DNA of 64,000 nucleotides, from assembly GCA_002104905.1 (NCBI GenBank), contig MCFE01000214.1, positions 62,001 to 126,000 of the forward strand, written 5' to 3'. Each line of letters opens with the position of its first letter. The first letter of the stretch is position 1. This stretch comes from Basidiobolus meristosporus CBS 931.73 (Eukaryota; Basidiobolomycota; Basidiobolomycetes; Basidiobolales; Basidiobolaceae). Positions 44,491 to 54,970 of the stretch are shown in pieces. The translations under genes and the position numbers were made by a program. The notes under the pieces are model-generated. The model was not told the origin of the DNA, did no database searches, and saw nothing but the letters and a program-made list of their open reading frames with translations.

Positions 44491-44656
44491 CATATATTGC
44501 TACTCTGTCATACAAAAATACAACTAAATGAAAAATATCTTTCCTCAAGAAATCTCCTTCAATGCAATCTAAATCATCAACCAGAAGTTGTTCAGGATAT
44601 GATTAGTTGTTAGATAGTTGTCACCAAATATCCAATAGTCTGGGTGATGTCCCATC

Positions 44657-45139
44657 TTGCAGCATCCAGAAGTAACCCTTTCAGCTCAGACTTGTACAGC
44701 TCAATTGGGTCCATGGAATTCATTAAATTCACCTAAATATGCAGACACTATCATGACATGTGACCCTGTGGGAAGAGATTTTAGTCAATATAGGTACAAA
44801 CAATATGCTCAAGGAAGTTTGCCTAAAAGGGAGAATAAAAGAATGTATATGGAAAGTGCCAAAGGAAACTGTTCACCCAAGATTAGCAATACTCCTCCCA
44901 CCAGCAAATATCAAAGTAATATTGAAAAAAAGATCAACCTGCAGGTGTTGAAAGATATGATACAAGTATTATATGCAACAAGAACTGCCTATGAAGAAAT
45001 GTTTGCCAGAGCAGACATATTAATACAACTCACAATCAAAGAAAGACAAGACAAGTCATCTGCACCATTACGAAGTATAGAGATACTACCTAAGAAGATA
45101 GTGTACCACCTGAGAGGAGGTTTCTTGATCAGTAAATAG
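44657..45139 (+). other. Unrecognised 160-codon open frame
   Basis: An open frame of 160 codons, with a helical, charged second half (EEMFARADILIQLTIKERQD near 44990-45050). Downstream, 45140-45660, further coding-like stretches appear in changing frames (for example YADLVQAVRASEAELLVKD near 45285, then KKSKKPPWTLKEP near 45530). It could be the gag or ORF1 remnant of another retroelement, or a host gene fragment. I recognise no domain. Confidence 0.35.
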
Positions 45140-45660
45140 AAGGCTGCTGCATTAATCTCCATGTCCATACAGGACACATTCAGACATAATATGCAAGGAA
45201 TTGACTGATGTGCCTGCACAAGTCCTCAAGAGCCCTCCTGCTTTGCTGCATACTTACCATTGATTGGCACCACAGTTGTTGAGGTATATGCAGACCTGGT
45301 ACAAGCTGTTAGAGCATCAGAAGCAGAGCTCCTGGTGAAGGACTCCCCTGAGAAAGCTGCAAACATTTTGACTTCATTTCCAAGAAGGAACCATTCTGGA
45401 GAGGATAAGTGAGCAGATTAAATACACTGCCCAGTTGACCCATGCAACCCCCCCATGTTGCTGTGTTGCCACTGTCACAATGGTTCACTATAGGACAACT
45501 CCGGAGTCAGTCTAAAGGCCAACTCCAAGAAATCAAAGAAACCACCTTGGACTCTGAAAGAACCATAAGGCACGTGCAAAAATGCCTTGATTGCACCACA
45601 GTCTCCTCAGAAGAACTACAATATGCCTCCAAAGAAGCAAACACTTGTGATTGACAACAG

Positions 45661-46300
45661 ATGATTGTCTACCAAGTCTATGCCCTCTTCAAAAGAGCTC
45701 AAGGACAGGCCCCAACAATATTTGCAAGATAAAGACACAAGGCTTCATTGCATTATTGCATCTCTTCTTGTACTCCAATCCTCCCAAGGAACTCACACAG
45801 AACTCTATGGTTTTCCAATAGTTTAGCTCTGGGGAAAACATCCCTCAAACAACCCAAGCCACCCCTCAATCTGCTGCCAAATGGTATCAGGTACATGTCA
45901 GCAATCCCCTTGCAAGTGACAACCAAGAATGGTACTATGGTGATTCCCCATGCTCTGTAAACAAAATCTACCCTAGAGAAGCAAGTTAGCCATAGAACTT
46001 CAAGGACAAATCTCCCTCTTAACCCCCAGGATATGTGAGCACTATAAGTAGTACCCACTCCTTGTCCAGAAGCTCCCCCAGAGTCCTACCAAAAGTCTGC
46101 CAGTATACTCCCTATGAGTCCCTCATACATCCTTCCTCCTATTCCTGTCCTTACCCAGTAGAACACTTACCATAACAGGAAGGTGCCCATGCCCCTATTT
46201 TATATCATATTGGCTACCACTTAGGCCTCTCTCAGTGAGATATATATGTAGGCAATAGAGGCAAGTTGAAAGGGAAAAGGTTTTGATGTAATAAGCATAA
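45661..46300. other. Unclassified stretch
   Basis: Somewhat more GC-rich than its surroundings and rich in CC-containing words, with no domain I recognise. It may continue the coding-like remnant at 44657-45660. Confidence 0.35.
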
Positions 46301-46312
46301 ATTTTTAATACA

Positions 46313-46838
46313 TTGCTACCTTCTAGTGGAAGCTATTCTGAAGGAAGTGGTACTGACTTGACCTACAAACTCTCCCAGCTATTAAGTTCAGTCAGTAATA
46401 GCCCACACAGAGGACTTTCAAATCAAGGTTCAGTTGGAATCATAGCCCAGGAATGTCCCAGAAGTGGCATTGTGGTATTAAACACTGGGGGATCCAACTG
46501 GACCAGAAATAGCTTAGCCTGTGCCTATTCATTCCATATTGATGTACCCCTGAATGTTAAAGAGGCTTTGGATAGTCCTCACCATGGGTTTTAACTATCT
46601 GCATTGACAGAGGAGTATTAGCCCCTGATTGATTATCACACTGGGTTTTGTCAGTTGTATGCAGATGGGTTGGCAAGACAGAATATAAGGCTGATGGCTT
46701 CATTGAGTAATACTCAGCCAGGATTGTGGCCAAAGCATACTCTAATACCAAAGGGCTGAACTATACTGAGACCGTTTCACTTGCACTAAGTTTGATTTTA
46801 TCAGACTAATATGGACAATTGCAGCCAAGTATTTGTTG
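46313..46838 (+). pseudogene. Copia-A relic, linker and start of reverse transcriptase
   Basis: Matches Copia-1 from about 19990 to 20460: the ECPRSGIVV (PRNIPEVII) block, NWTRNSLACAYSFHID, VKEALDSPH, then a broken RT start (the CRWV and YKADG remnants near 46660-46700, AKAYSNTKGLNYTE near 46730). It ends near 46838 where the piggyBac element lies. Confidence 0.7.
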
Positions 46839-47170
46839 AAATAATTAGGAGTCCACTTATTATCATCAAGTAGAGATTAGCCCAATTGGACCATTTGGAA
46901 TGATTATATTTTAATTATCTTGACCTCATAGCAAGGATAGGCAAAGTTGAAACAAAGTTTATGAAATCTCTCTGGTATGCACTTTGTGCTGGTATTTTGA
47001 TTTTTTCAAAATGGTTGCAAATACTTTGTCTTATGTTGCCTTTACTGAAGCAACTATTGGCAAATTTTAAGCAGACCAAATGGTCTTACACTTCATTGAT
47101 GAACAACATGTATGGCTTTAAGCAATTATATTTCAAACATTGAATAGCCAATCCTACTAACTGCAAAGAA

Positions 47171-48231
47171 TTATTGAGCATTATTTGTTTTTTCATATGC
47201 CACCTTCAAGTGCCTGGTATAGCAGTCATCACACATTTGGTGGCCAGGGTTGCAACTGCATGGAAACTTGACCTTAGTGCCTGTAACATGGGAAGCAGTA
47301 CAAGTTTTGCAAGCTAATCTTGGTGCTTTGAGCCATAACCTTTACTCATTGACAGGTAAGTGTGATTTTTATCACTTCTGAGTTGCCTCTGACTACCTAA
47401 GGGCCCCTTGATGCCTGAACCAGCCAAATTCTTACAATATTGCAAGAAATTGTATGATAAAATATCCTTGAACAAGAAATGAGATATGCCATGCTTTTGA
47501 TAAGAAAATGTACAATAAGAGCTATAGGCATTGGCTTCACAAATATGCAGGATGAAGCTGTTGAAACACATCTCCCATCTTTCTGTAGATATAACATCAT
47601 GCTAAGATGTCAAATTATCTCAAAGGTTATTAGCAGCATCAACCAAACCTACAAATATTGTAAATGGAGCACATGTTGATTTCTGAGGACAGGATTCTAC
47701 TTACTTTTATGGTTCTCATAATCTTCAACCACTTCTGATTGCTGAATGGTTACCACTTCACCATTGTCCCCTACAAAAGTTCTCCGTCCAGTAAAGCCTT
47801 GTGGTGATGCAAGAAGAAATATATGCTTTGATCTTGTAATCATGGTAGGCGCAGACAAAGATTCTCCTGCTCCTTGTTGTCTTGTTTGTAGTAAAGTGAG
47901 CACCATACAAGCTGCCAACACTGGCAACAATATCAGTGGTGGGCCTACCACATGGCCAGTAGCAGCATTTAGTCACTTGCATAATGGAATACAGACCAAG
48001 TTCAGCCAGCATCATTGACATATTTGGGGATCTAAACCAAGTGTCAGCAATAATTGTAAGGCCAGTACCAAACCAAGGCTTTACTAATTGCTTGACAGTG
48101 GAAGTCAACTTGGACATACCAGGATCATTGTCATATTCCCTCTGTAACCAATCTCTCACTGTATCTATTCTCAGGATACAAGCAGTGTGATGGTGTGCTA
48201 AAGTCTTGAACTCCTGTCTGATGGGATGCAG
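47171..48231 (-). pseudogene. piggyBac-like transposase, C-terminal half
   Basis: Minus strand, reading on from the N-terminal half after the LTR: HPIRQEFKTLAHHHTACI (48228-48170), the catalytic segment WFGTGLTIIADTWFRSP with the second Asp (near 48040), GSLYGAHF and FVCAYHDYK (near 47870), a frameshifted SEVVEDYENHKS (near 47715, Asp in the region of the third catalytic residue), an NAY..Y segment (47500), and a Cys-rich C-terminus (CKTCTA, PCSCNPGHQMCDDCYTRH, 47290-47190) ending at TAA 47171-47173. The last part is the cross-brace zinc finger typical of piggyBac. Several frameshifts and stops. Confidence 0.82.
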
Positions 48232-49380
48232 TGTAGTGGGGTCACAGTGACACCCACAGTCAGATGTGCTCATTCCCATATGTTCACTTCCCTAAAAAGG
48301 ATTACCCCCCCCTATATTAGTATCATCCCAAATTGCAATATTTTCTATCTGTCTATGTGATTATTACTATGAAACCTGGCAAACTATTTGTCACTGTTAA
48401 CCCATTGCACAAGCAATTCCTATTCCTTACCAAGATGCCAAGATAAGATAGTTACCATATAAGGCAAGTGCCCCCAACAGTGCCTATATCATGTGACCAT
48501 CCTGGTTTCATAACCCTTCTATCCCACTACCATATGAGGTAACTACATGACACAGTGGTTTCATATTACCACTATCTGATTGGCTAGGTGCTACTATGTC
48601 TTATGGAACAATCTGCCAAGAATTTGAGCTATTTTTGGTACACAATGACATGATTGGCTGTCTACTACCTTCTGGAAACTTCTGGAAAGTATTTTCTAGA
48701 AAGAATTTGAGCAGCAAAGAAGTATATAAGGGAGGCTATCCCTTAAAATAAATCATCCCTCTTCCAATATTCTGACTTATTGATTAGTGAGATCACTGCT
48801 GCCTATTACCACTACTTTCTGACTCAGACCTGACAATACTCCCAGGAAACCACGCTGACAGCCAACTGACCTTGGAGGCACTACTTGTGAGGAATACTCA
48901 GAGTAGGTATATTTTATTATATTTAATTGTTTTCCCAAGTTTGTTCTTGTACAGGCAAAGATACTTTTCAGTCTTTGTAACTATTGGTCAAAGCTGCATT
49001 CTTATCAAGTCCCTCTTGGTGGAGTTTACAGTTGTTTTGACTTTGGAAGCTTTAGTACACTGTCATCTCAAAGGATGTTGAAGCCATTATAAACTTTTGT
49101 TAAGACACCAACTAAGTTGGGAATTGTAGTTCAATAGTTTTCCCTTGACAAGCTTGAGGCTTTATCCCCTTCACATTAGATTAGACAAAAGACCCAGTAT
49201 TCCTAGCAAGCTTTTGTCAGAGGTTATTGCACCCAACAAACACCCCACACACATTCACACTTGAGAAGTGTTGAATGTATATCTCCCTTGGACTTATACA
49301 CCACCACACCAGAAAGCATACAATATATACCCAACAGTGGATACAGGTAGCTGACCAGGTTGAACAGTAATTTAGAACCA
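48232..49380 (+). mobile_element. Solo LTR-Z copy C, inside the piggyBac-like gene
   Basis: 1149 bp, starting TGTAGTGGGGTCACAGTGAC and ending AATTTAGAACCA, with TATA box AGTATATAAGGGAGG (48720) and AAATAAATCATCC downstream. It separates the codons for RKP and LHPIRQEF of the transposase. Flanks TGCAG and ACGGC do not form a clean duplication; they could descend from CAGCG with CpG-type changes. Confidence 0.75.
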
Positions 49381-50334
49381 ACGGCTTCCTTAGGACTTTC
49401 TTAACATTGGGCAAACCAGCTCCTAACCATTAATTCATTGATTTGTCAATAGCTAAATACTTGCAGGGCTCTAAACAAGCTTCATGTGTTCATTAGAGGT
49501 GTCAATAGTTGATCTAATTTGATAAAGAGCATTGATTTCTTGATGTTCTCAGAAAGAGATTTTCAGAACGTGTGTTTTCAGAATCTCTTTAAATCTTCTA
49601 TACAACATATATTCCATAGAGTCAATGTTCATTAAGAAATGAGAAGAGCCTTGCTTCCAGTAAGCTTTTTTGTTGGAATGACTGATAACTGTTATTATAG
49701 TTATTAATGCAATCCACATCATGTACTTGGCAAATGTAATGTCCGTCCAGGGGCCAATGCTAGTTGCATAAGCATTAATCCTCCATACAATAGTGCAGAA
49801 GTGATCTAAAGGATGGAAGAACAAGAAATAATCCAGTGATGAGGCATTTCCAGCATTTTTCATATATAACCAAGCTTTCAGGGAGGTAAGACCATCAGCT
49901 GGCCCACTTGTACTGGAATCAATATGTACCTGCCCAGTTATCCAGGTGTCTGCTGCAGTAAGGTCAATTTCATCTTCCTCCTGCTCTTCTTCTTGGATTG
50001 CATCCTTCAATAGGTCTTCAGTGACAATACTCTTAATAGTATTAGCAGTTGCAGGTTCAATGTTTCCCAAGGTATCAATACTGTTACCCTTAATATACTT
50101 TAAACAGTTTTGTGAAAGAGTCAATATAATCCCTGGTACCAGATCCAAAATGACATCATATTTCACATTGCCATTGACTGTTGAGCGTGCAGTGGTAACT
50201 CCCTTGAAGCTCAAACCAGGTGTATTCCAGTCAAAATGCAGAGATAAAAGTTGTTTAACTTCCTTATGTTTGATAAATTGCTTGGATACTGATACATGCA
50301 CATTAACATCAAGATATTTACTGGCAGGAGGCAT
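49381..50334 (-). pseudogene. piggyBac-like transposase, N-terminal half
   Basis: From ATG 50334, open for 261 codons to 49549. The first 140 residues are variable with an acidic run (EEEQEEDEIDLTAADTW). Then comes the typical piggyBac entry DYFLFFHPLDHFCTIVWRIN..A, W..ITFAKYMMWIAL, YWKQGS and MEYMLYRRFKEIL. After a stop near 49549 and a frameshift near 49450, the segment EPCKYLAIDKSMN (near 49440; Asp of the first catalytic block) and GLPNVKKVLRKP follow up to the LTR junction. Confidence 0.85.
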
Positions 50335-50482
50335 GGTTCAAGTCTTAAGAAAAGATAAAACAAATATGACAAATTATCAAAACAACTCCAAAAAATAAAT
50401 ATTCAAATTCTTGTTTACCAGAATATGATATGAAATAAACAAAGTAAGACACCCATCCAGAAAAAACAATTGCATTTAATTA

Positions 50483-50513
50483 GACCATTTGGTCCAAATT
50501 GGACCAAATGGTC
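50483..50513. repeat. Hairpin of paired GGACCAAATGGTCC palindromes
   Basis: GACCATTTGGTCC (50483-50495), a 5-base loop, then GGACCAAATGGTC (50501-50513). The arms are perfect inverted repeats and each arm is itself nearly palindromic. It adjoins the right terminal repeat of the piggyBac-like element; a single GGACCATTTGG occurs at the left end (46887). Confidence 0.8.
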
Positions 50514-50539
50514 CGGCCAAATCTCTACTTGTTAATAAG

Positions 50540-50765
50540 CAATGAAATTGCACTTGATTAAGTGATGTATTTCTGAATATTAACTTTGTAATTAGCTTGT
50601 AAGATACTTGCTAACTATTAGGAATTAGTTAAGTAGAGAATTGTAGGAAGATCTGACACTTGTCCAAATGAGCTAAAACTTGGCACATGTATGCCTGAGA
50701 CTTCTATTAATACCATGTAGTAACTTTATGTAGCTATCCAATTGAGGCATGCTCAGTTATTACTT
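50540..50765 (+). repeat. Possible copia-type LTR relic
   Basis: Contains TTGTCCAAATGAGC followed by AACTTGGCACATGTATGCCTG (near 50665-50695), resembling the GTTGTCCAAACAGCCCC and CTTTGCACACATGC blocks of the Copia-A LTR. Ends are not recognisable. Confidence 0.4.
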
Positions 50766-52127
50766 AGGGTCACTGTTCTCCTTAGACAGAAGTACTAAGA
50801 GTATTGCCCTAAGCCAATCCTAGTTTATGCAATATATACTGAAGAACTACTAAATGGAAGACTGTAAGCCAGCAACTGTTATGATATACCGCTTAAATGG
50901 TTAAGTTAGATCAGTCCTTAGTCAATTCAATTAGTTATATGTTCAGCTTAACAGTATATTAGTATTATCCATTAAATCAGTAGCATTAGTCAGCAAATAA
51001 ATCAGCAGATCCTTATCAGACAGATATAGGTATATTAAATAGGATCTTATTGGGTGATGATGATGCAATCAAATGAGTCATCAGCCATAGCCTACACTAG
51101 GAAATACAATTAGTCAGCAATTGATCTGGCAAAATGTATATAAGGAGCTGCTGGAACCTCAATAAAAATCAGTTCAAGTTTTAGCAAATACAATACTAGC
51201 TAAACTCCCTATTCCTCTACAACTCTTATATCAAGACTTGTAACACAACTACCCTAATGGAGACAAACTATTACTCTGTCAAAGGTAAACCAAATCAAGA
51301 AAACATGGTGCCATCTAAGAGACCTGACTACTATTATGAATCAATGGTCTGCAGTATAGTGTATATCATGCTTTGAGCACAAACAAATACCCCCTACTAT
51401 GTATATATATATATCTGCTTAAGGTGCTCATTTAAGGTTTCCAAGCAGTGTATTGTAGAATACTTTGATGCTGATTGGGGAAAAGTTTAGAAGACAGATG
51501 ACCTGCCACAGGATATACATTTCTTTACTCTAAAGAAGCAAATCACAGAATTCAAGTTAGAAAGCAACTGTAGCATTTTCCTCCTCCAAAGCAGAGTATA
51601 TGGCAACCTGTTAGCCTACAAGAGTAGCAATGTGGCTAAGCAAGCTATTCAGACACTTGGGCTTATGTCAGCAAGTACATTGCTCTATTTCACAATAAAC
51701 AATAGTATTTAAGTTTGGTAGAAATACACCTTTTCATGCTAAAATGCACCATATATATATTTGAACTGATATACTATGGGAAGCAGCAGAGAATAACTTA
51801 GTTGGCATATTTTACTGCCTTACAAGTGAAGTGGTTGCAGACAAGGTTACCAAACTATTAGCCAGAGAGTAATGAGGATATTTTTAGCCAGATATAAGAC
51901 TGATCAGTTTGGACATTAAGTTGAGTGGGATTTTTGTGGAAATTTTTGTAAATCCACCTAAGTACTTACCAGTCTTGGTCACTTTTATCATTACTTACAA
52001 ATCTCAGAGAATACTGACCAAATTCCTTGTTTGGACTCACCAAGAACATTTTCACCCAAACATCAGGTACCAACAATTTGAGAATGTGAAGTTGACCCAA
52101 GAGCCCCAAAATCTGCATATATGCTCT
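50766..52127 (+). pseudogene. Copia-A relic: RT end, RNase H and partial 3' LTR
   Basis: Matches Copia-1 from about 20860 to the 3' LTR, very decayed: SIDRS region (50775), METN region (51260, after the nested LTR), DADWG (51460), a remnant of the TEAEYMA block (51595), and the polypurine tract before a partial LTR at 51931-52127 that stops after the GCACACATGC-equivalent. No frame survives. Confidence 0.75.
50877..51245 (+). mobile_element. Solo gypsy LTR inside the copia relic
   Basis: 369 bp of the Gypsy-1 family LTR, forward, starting TGTTATGATATACCGC and ending ACTTGTAACA, with TATATAAGGAGC near 51140 and AATAAAAATCAG downstream. CAAC repeats flank it (50873-50876, 51246-51249), part of a probable 5-bp duplication with one change. 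Removing it rejoins the copia codons for AAT..METN. Confidence 0.85.
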
Positions 52128-52309
52128 GTTGAAGTATTGGACTACTGAATTGTCTCATTTGCTTGATGAGTATTGCACTGCTACCTCTGTTCCTGCCTGC
52201 TTGTCCATCACCAGAGCTCCACTTGCTATACAACATTTCATTCCTGCTTTTTGTAGCTTTCAGCCGGTTTGCAACAAGCTCTCAAGGAACCTGCAGGTTA
52301 TAAGCTGTG

Positions 52310-52890
52310 GCACCATTGTTCTTTTTCCTATATTAGATTCTGCCATTTCTCAGATACTTTCTTAGCATGAAAATGCTGGCCCAAAATATGGTTGTCTTCT
52401 TGAATCCAGGTAAATGCCCATGGTACAGATCAAGTATATTCTACTTGGCCTTAAATTCTGGAAAGGTCCCATGATATGCTGGCCTTAAGGTGATGCCATG
52501 CTAGAATCCTGATGCCTCCTGAATATTAGCCAGCTCTTCATTATTGCACTCAACAGCTTCACAGATCTTCAATATCTTTTTACTGTTATATCTCAGTTTA
52601 TAGATCAAAGTCTCTTGCTGCTATGCTTCAACAGGTCTTTATACAGGCACTATCATTGAGCACTGTTATTGTGCTTCAAAGACTGTATGGTACTCCTCTG
52701 ATGTTACATTGAGAAATAGCTTATTTTTTGACTGTGGCAATGAGCTACTTGAGTTCCTTCATTGTAGTCTAAAAACTGGGTTCTCTATGTGGGATAACAC
52801 TAGCACTACATTTATTATTTACTCATCCTGACTCTGAGCTACTTCATGATTTTGCTGGGCCATTGCATCTATCCTGTCAGTTACTGTCCC
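52310..52890 (-). repeat. Element U copy 4, Y block
   Basis: Matches 9280-9880 in direct orientation (CTTCTTGAATCCAGG near 52397; ATGCTGGCCTTAAG near 52474; GCCATTGCATCTATCCTGTC near 52859). Minus-strand residues such as FWASIFMLRKYLRN (52370-52340) match the Y protein of copy 2. Truncated by the fold-back element. The stretch 52128-52309 has nothing I can assign. Confidence 0.6.
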
Positions 52891-53547
52891 ACCAAGTGAG
52901 CCTATACTTGGCCACAGAGTATGAAACATAGTTCTGTATCTTCATGCAAAGTAGCCCCTGATTTTCACCCATTGTGCCGGAGAAAGTTTATTTTTTGACC
53001 TTTTTTTATGGATCCATGTAGTTCAAGATGTGTAAGAGCACAGGAGAACTGAAGATATGCATCAGGTACTCAATACCCATGGCACTCTGAATCTAGCTCC
53101 TGTGGCTTGTAACATGTCACAAAAATGCACAGCACTATCTTGGTCCACTGGTACAATCTGGCGCTATAGGTGCTTTGTATAGGTCTTGCTTTAGGGCTAA
53201 TAATTAAATATAGTGGCAGATAGTACCAGTGGACCAAGATAGTGCCATGCATTTTTGTGACATGTTACAAGACACAGGAGCTAGATTCAGAGTGCCATGG
53301 GTATTGAGTACCAAATGCATATCTTCAGTCCTTTTGTGCTCTTACACATCCTGCACAACATTGATCTAAAAAAATAGGTCAAAAAATGGATTTTCTCCAG
53401 CACAATGGGTGAAACATAGGGGCTGCTTTACATGAGGATGTGTTTCACACTCTGTGGCCAGATATGGGTGCACTTGGCCTTCCTGGCGCACTATGGCATC
53501 ATTTGGCACTCATGGCTCAATGTGGTACTATCCAACAGAACAAGTCT
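52891..53547. mobile_element. Fold-back element, left end truncated
   Basis: Palindrome as at 16584-17315: left arm from about 52893 (first ~80 bp missing), spacer at about 53170-53215, right arm to the terminus CAACAGAACAAGTCT at 53547. Followed by AGT. It truncates the Y block of element U. Confidence 0.85.
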
Positions 53548-53554
53548 AGTGTCA

Positions 53555-53880
53555 TCAGAGTCTTGCTGTGAGGCCGTCAAAATAACATTAAGTTTCTTAT
53601 CATACAAGGCAATTGGATGTCTGGACCAACTGTATCCACTTCAAATAGTTGTAGAGCACTAAAAGACCGCAACAATACCATGCAATTATTGTTGCAGCTC
53701 CAATAAAAAATTGTCAAGTTTTATCCCTTTATTTGGTTATAAAATTAGCAAAACACCATCACAATCCTGTTTTAAGATTGTTTTGAGGGTCACTAATTCC
53801 AAGCTGCTGGTGTTATGATGCTCTCTCAATGGTATCCTGACAGCTGATCTGGATTAGATCCACCCATGGGACCAAAATAT
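53555..53880 (+). repeat. Direct repeat, first copy
   Basis: About 325 bp that match 54640-54960 with moderate divergence (CAAGGCAATT.GATGT near 53605; AAAACACCATCACAATCC near 53750; GATC.GGA.TAGATCCACC near 53855). It flanks the KDZ-like relic on both sides; it may be part of the same decayed element or an LTR-like flank. No gene. Confidence 0.55.
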
Positions 53881-53884
53881 TCTT

Positions 53885-54440
53885 CATAGGGTCTTTACTT
53901 CATCTTTCTTATTGTGTAGAGGGTATGGGCCTTGCTTCACCTTTTGGGAGCTTCCTATATGGTAGATGTGCAGGGAAATAGGATGACAAGTCAAGTCACA
54001 GGTACTACCATATCCTAGTCTTATCAAGAATATTACCTTCAAGTCAGTCATGGATGCGATGATCTGGCACATGGAGGACAGCCAGGAAGAGTTGGAAAAT
54101 ACTGAGGACAGATGTGCACATGAAGACACCTATGCCTATGGCATTAAGAAGCTAAGTAATGCAAAGTTGAGTCAGGTGCAACAAGCAACCAATTTTTATT
54201 AGGAAAACTCTGCCAAGTAATGCCGGATTTCTCTTTGTGAATATTTAGGAGGTATTCATGGCAAAAGTGGCAGCAACTAAGCATATGTTTGCAAGATGTA
54301 TGTGTCACCAGCAACACAAGGTATATGGCAACTTTGCAGGTATTGCACTAAAAAGCCATGAAGTTGAGGTGATAGAAGTATGTCAATTATGTCAAGTGTG
54401 AGCATATGTAGAGGTAAGTAAGCAGGAGGCCATAGTGTTT
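53885..54440 (+). pseudogene. Second KDZ/CACTA-like transposase relic
   Basis: Plus-strand remnant: GP..TFW block destroyed by frameshift near 53925, then FKSVMDAMIWHMEDSQEELE (54030-54090), CAHEDTYAYGI (54115), and AAATKHMFA-like AKVAATKHMFARCMCHQQ (54258-54310). The same blocks are read on the minus strand at 12741-13574. No intact frame. Confidence 0.5.
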
Positions 54441-54639
54441 TTTTATTCAAACTATATGTGGAATATCCATGGTAGTAGTGAGTAAGCAAACAAAGGGGGG
54501 TGACTTGACAGTGGAAATATGAATGGTGAAGGGGGAAGTGGAAAAAGGAAACACCATTTGGTAAATTAGTAAGGTAGTATTGTACAGAACTAGCTCTAGG
54601 CTGTCATACTGCTATTGATATACCATCAGTGGTGTGCAA

Positions 54640-54970
54640 TGGGCCATCAAAAAGCTGTTAAGCTTCTTGCCATCCAAGGCAATTTGATGTGCTGGCCAGT
54701 CATGTCTGCTCAAGTAGATGTACAGCACATCAAGACCATCACAGTGCCATGCAACTCTTGTTGAAAGACCACCAAAACCCTGTCAAGTTTTTAACTTTAC
54801 TCAGTAGTATAGTTAGCAAAGCCCTGTTGTGATCCCATCATTAGATTGCATAAAAGGGCATTAATTCTAAGCCGCCTTCATTATGATGGTCTCTTGGTGG
54901 GATCCCAATGGCTGACTGGGACTGGATCCACCTGCAGGGCCAATTTTTTTTCACAGAGTGACCCTAACCC
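54640..54970 (+). repeat. Direct repeat, second copy
   Basis: Counterpart of 53555-53880, ending near GGGCCAATTTTTTTTCACAG. It is followed by ACCCTAACCCTA (54961-54972), a telomere-like 12-mer, at the junction with Copia-3. 54441-54639 shows no feature. Confidence 0.55.

Larger units (their letters stand above)
46855..50539 (-). mobile_element. piggyBac-like DNA transposon, split by LTR-Z
   Basis: Inverted terminal-region repeats lie at 46855-46897 and 50504-50539 (CAAGTAGAGATT-type core plus GGACCATTTGG). Between them is a minus-strand piggyBac-like transposase gene (50334 to 47171) interrupted by an 1149-bp LTR-Z (48232-49380). Without the LTR the element is about 2.5 kb, normal for piggyBac. 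Exact ends and the expected TTAA duplication are not clear; TTAG at 46845 and TTAA at 50557 are candidates. Confidence 0.75.

Noticed and set aside
46961-47143. RT motif MYGFKQL as a copia fragment
   Set aside because: Only a short match, and it lies inside the piggyBac-like element just beyond its stop codon; chance is likely.
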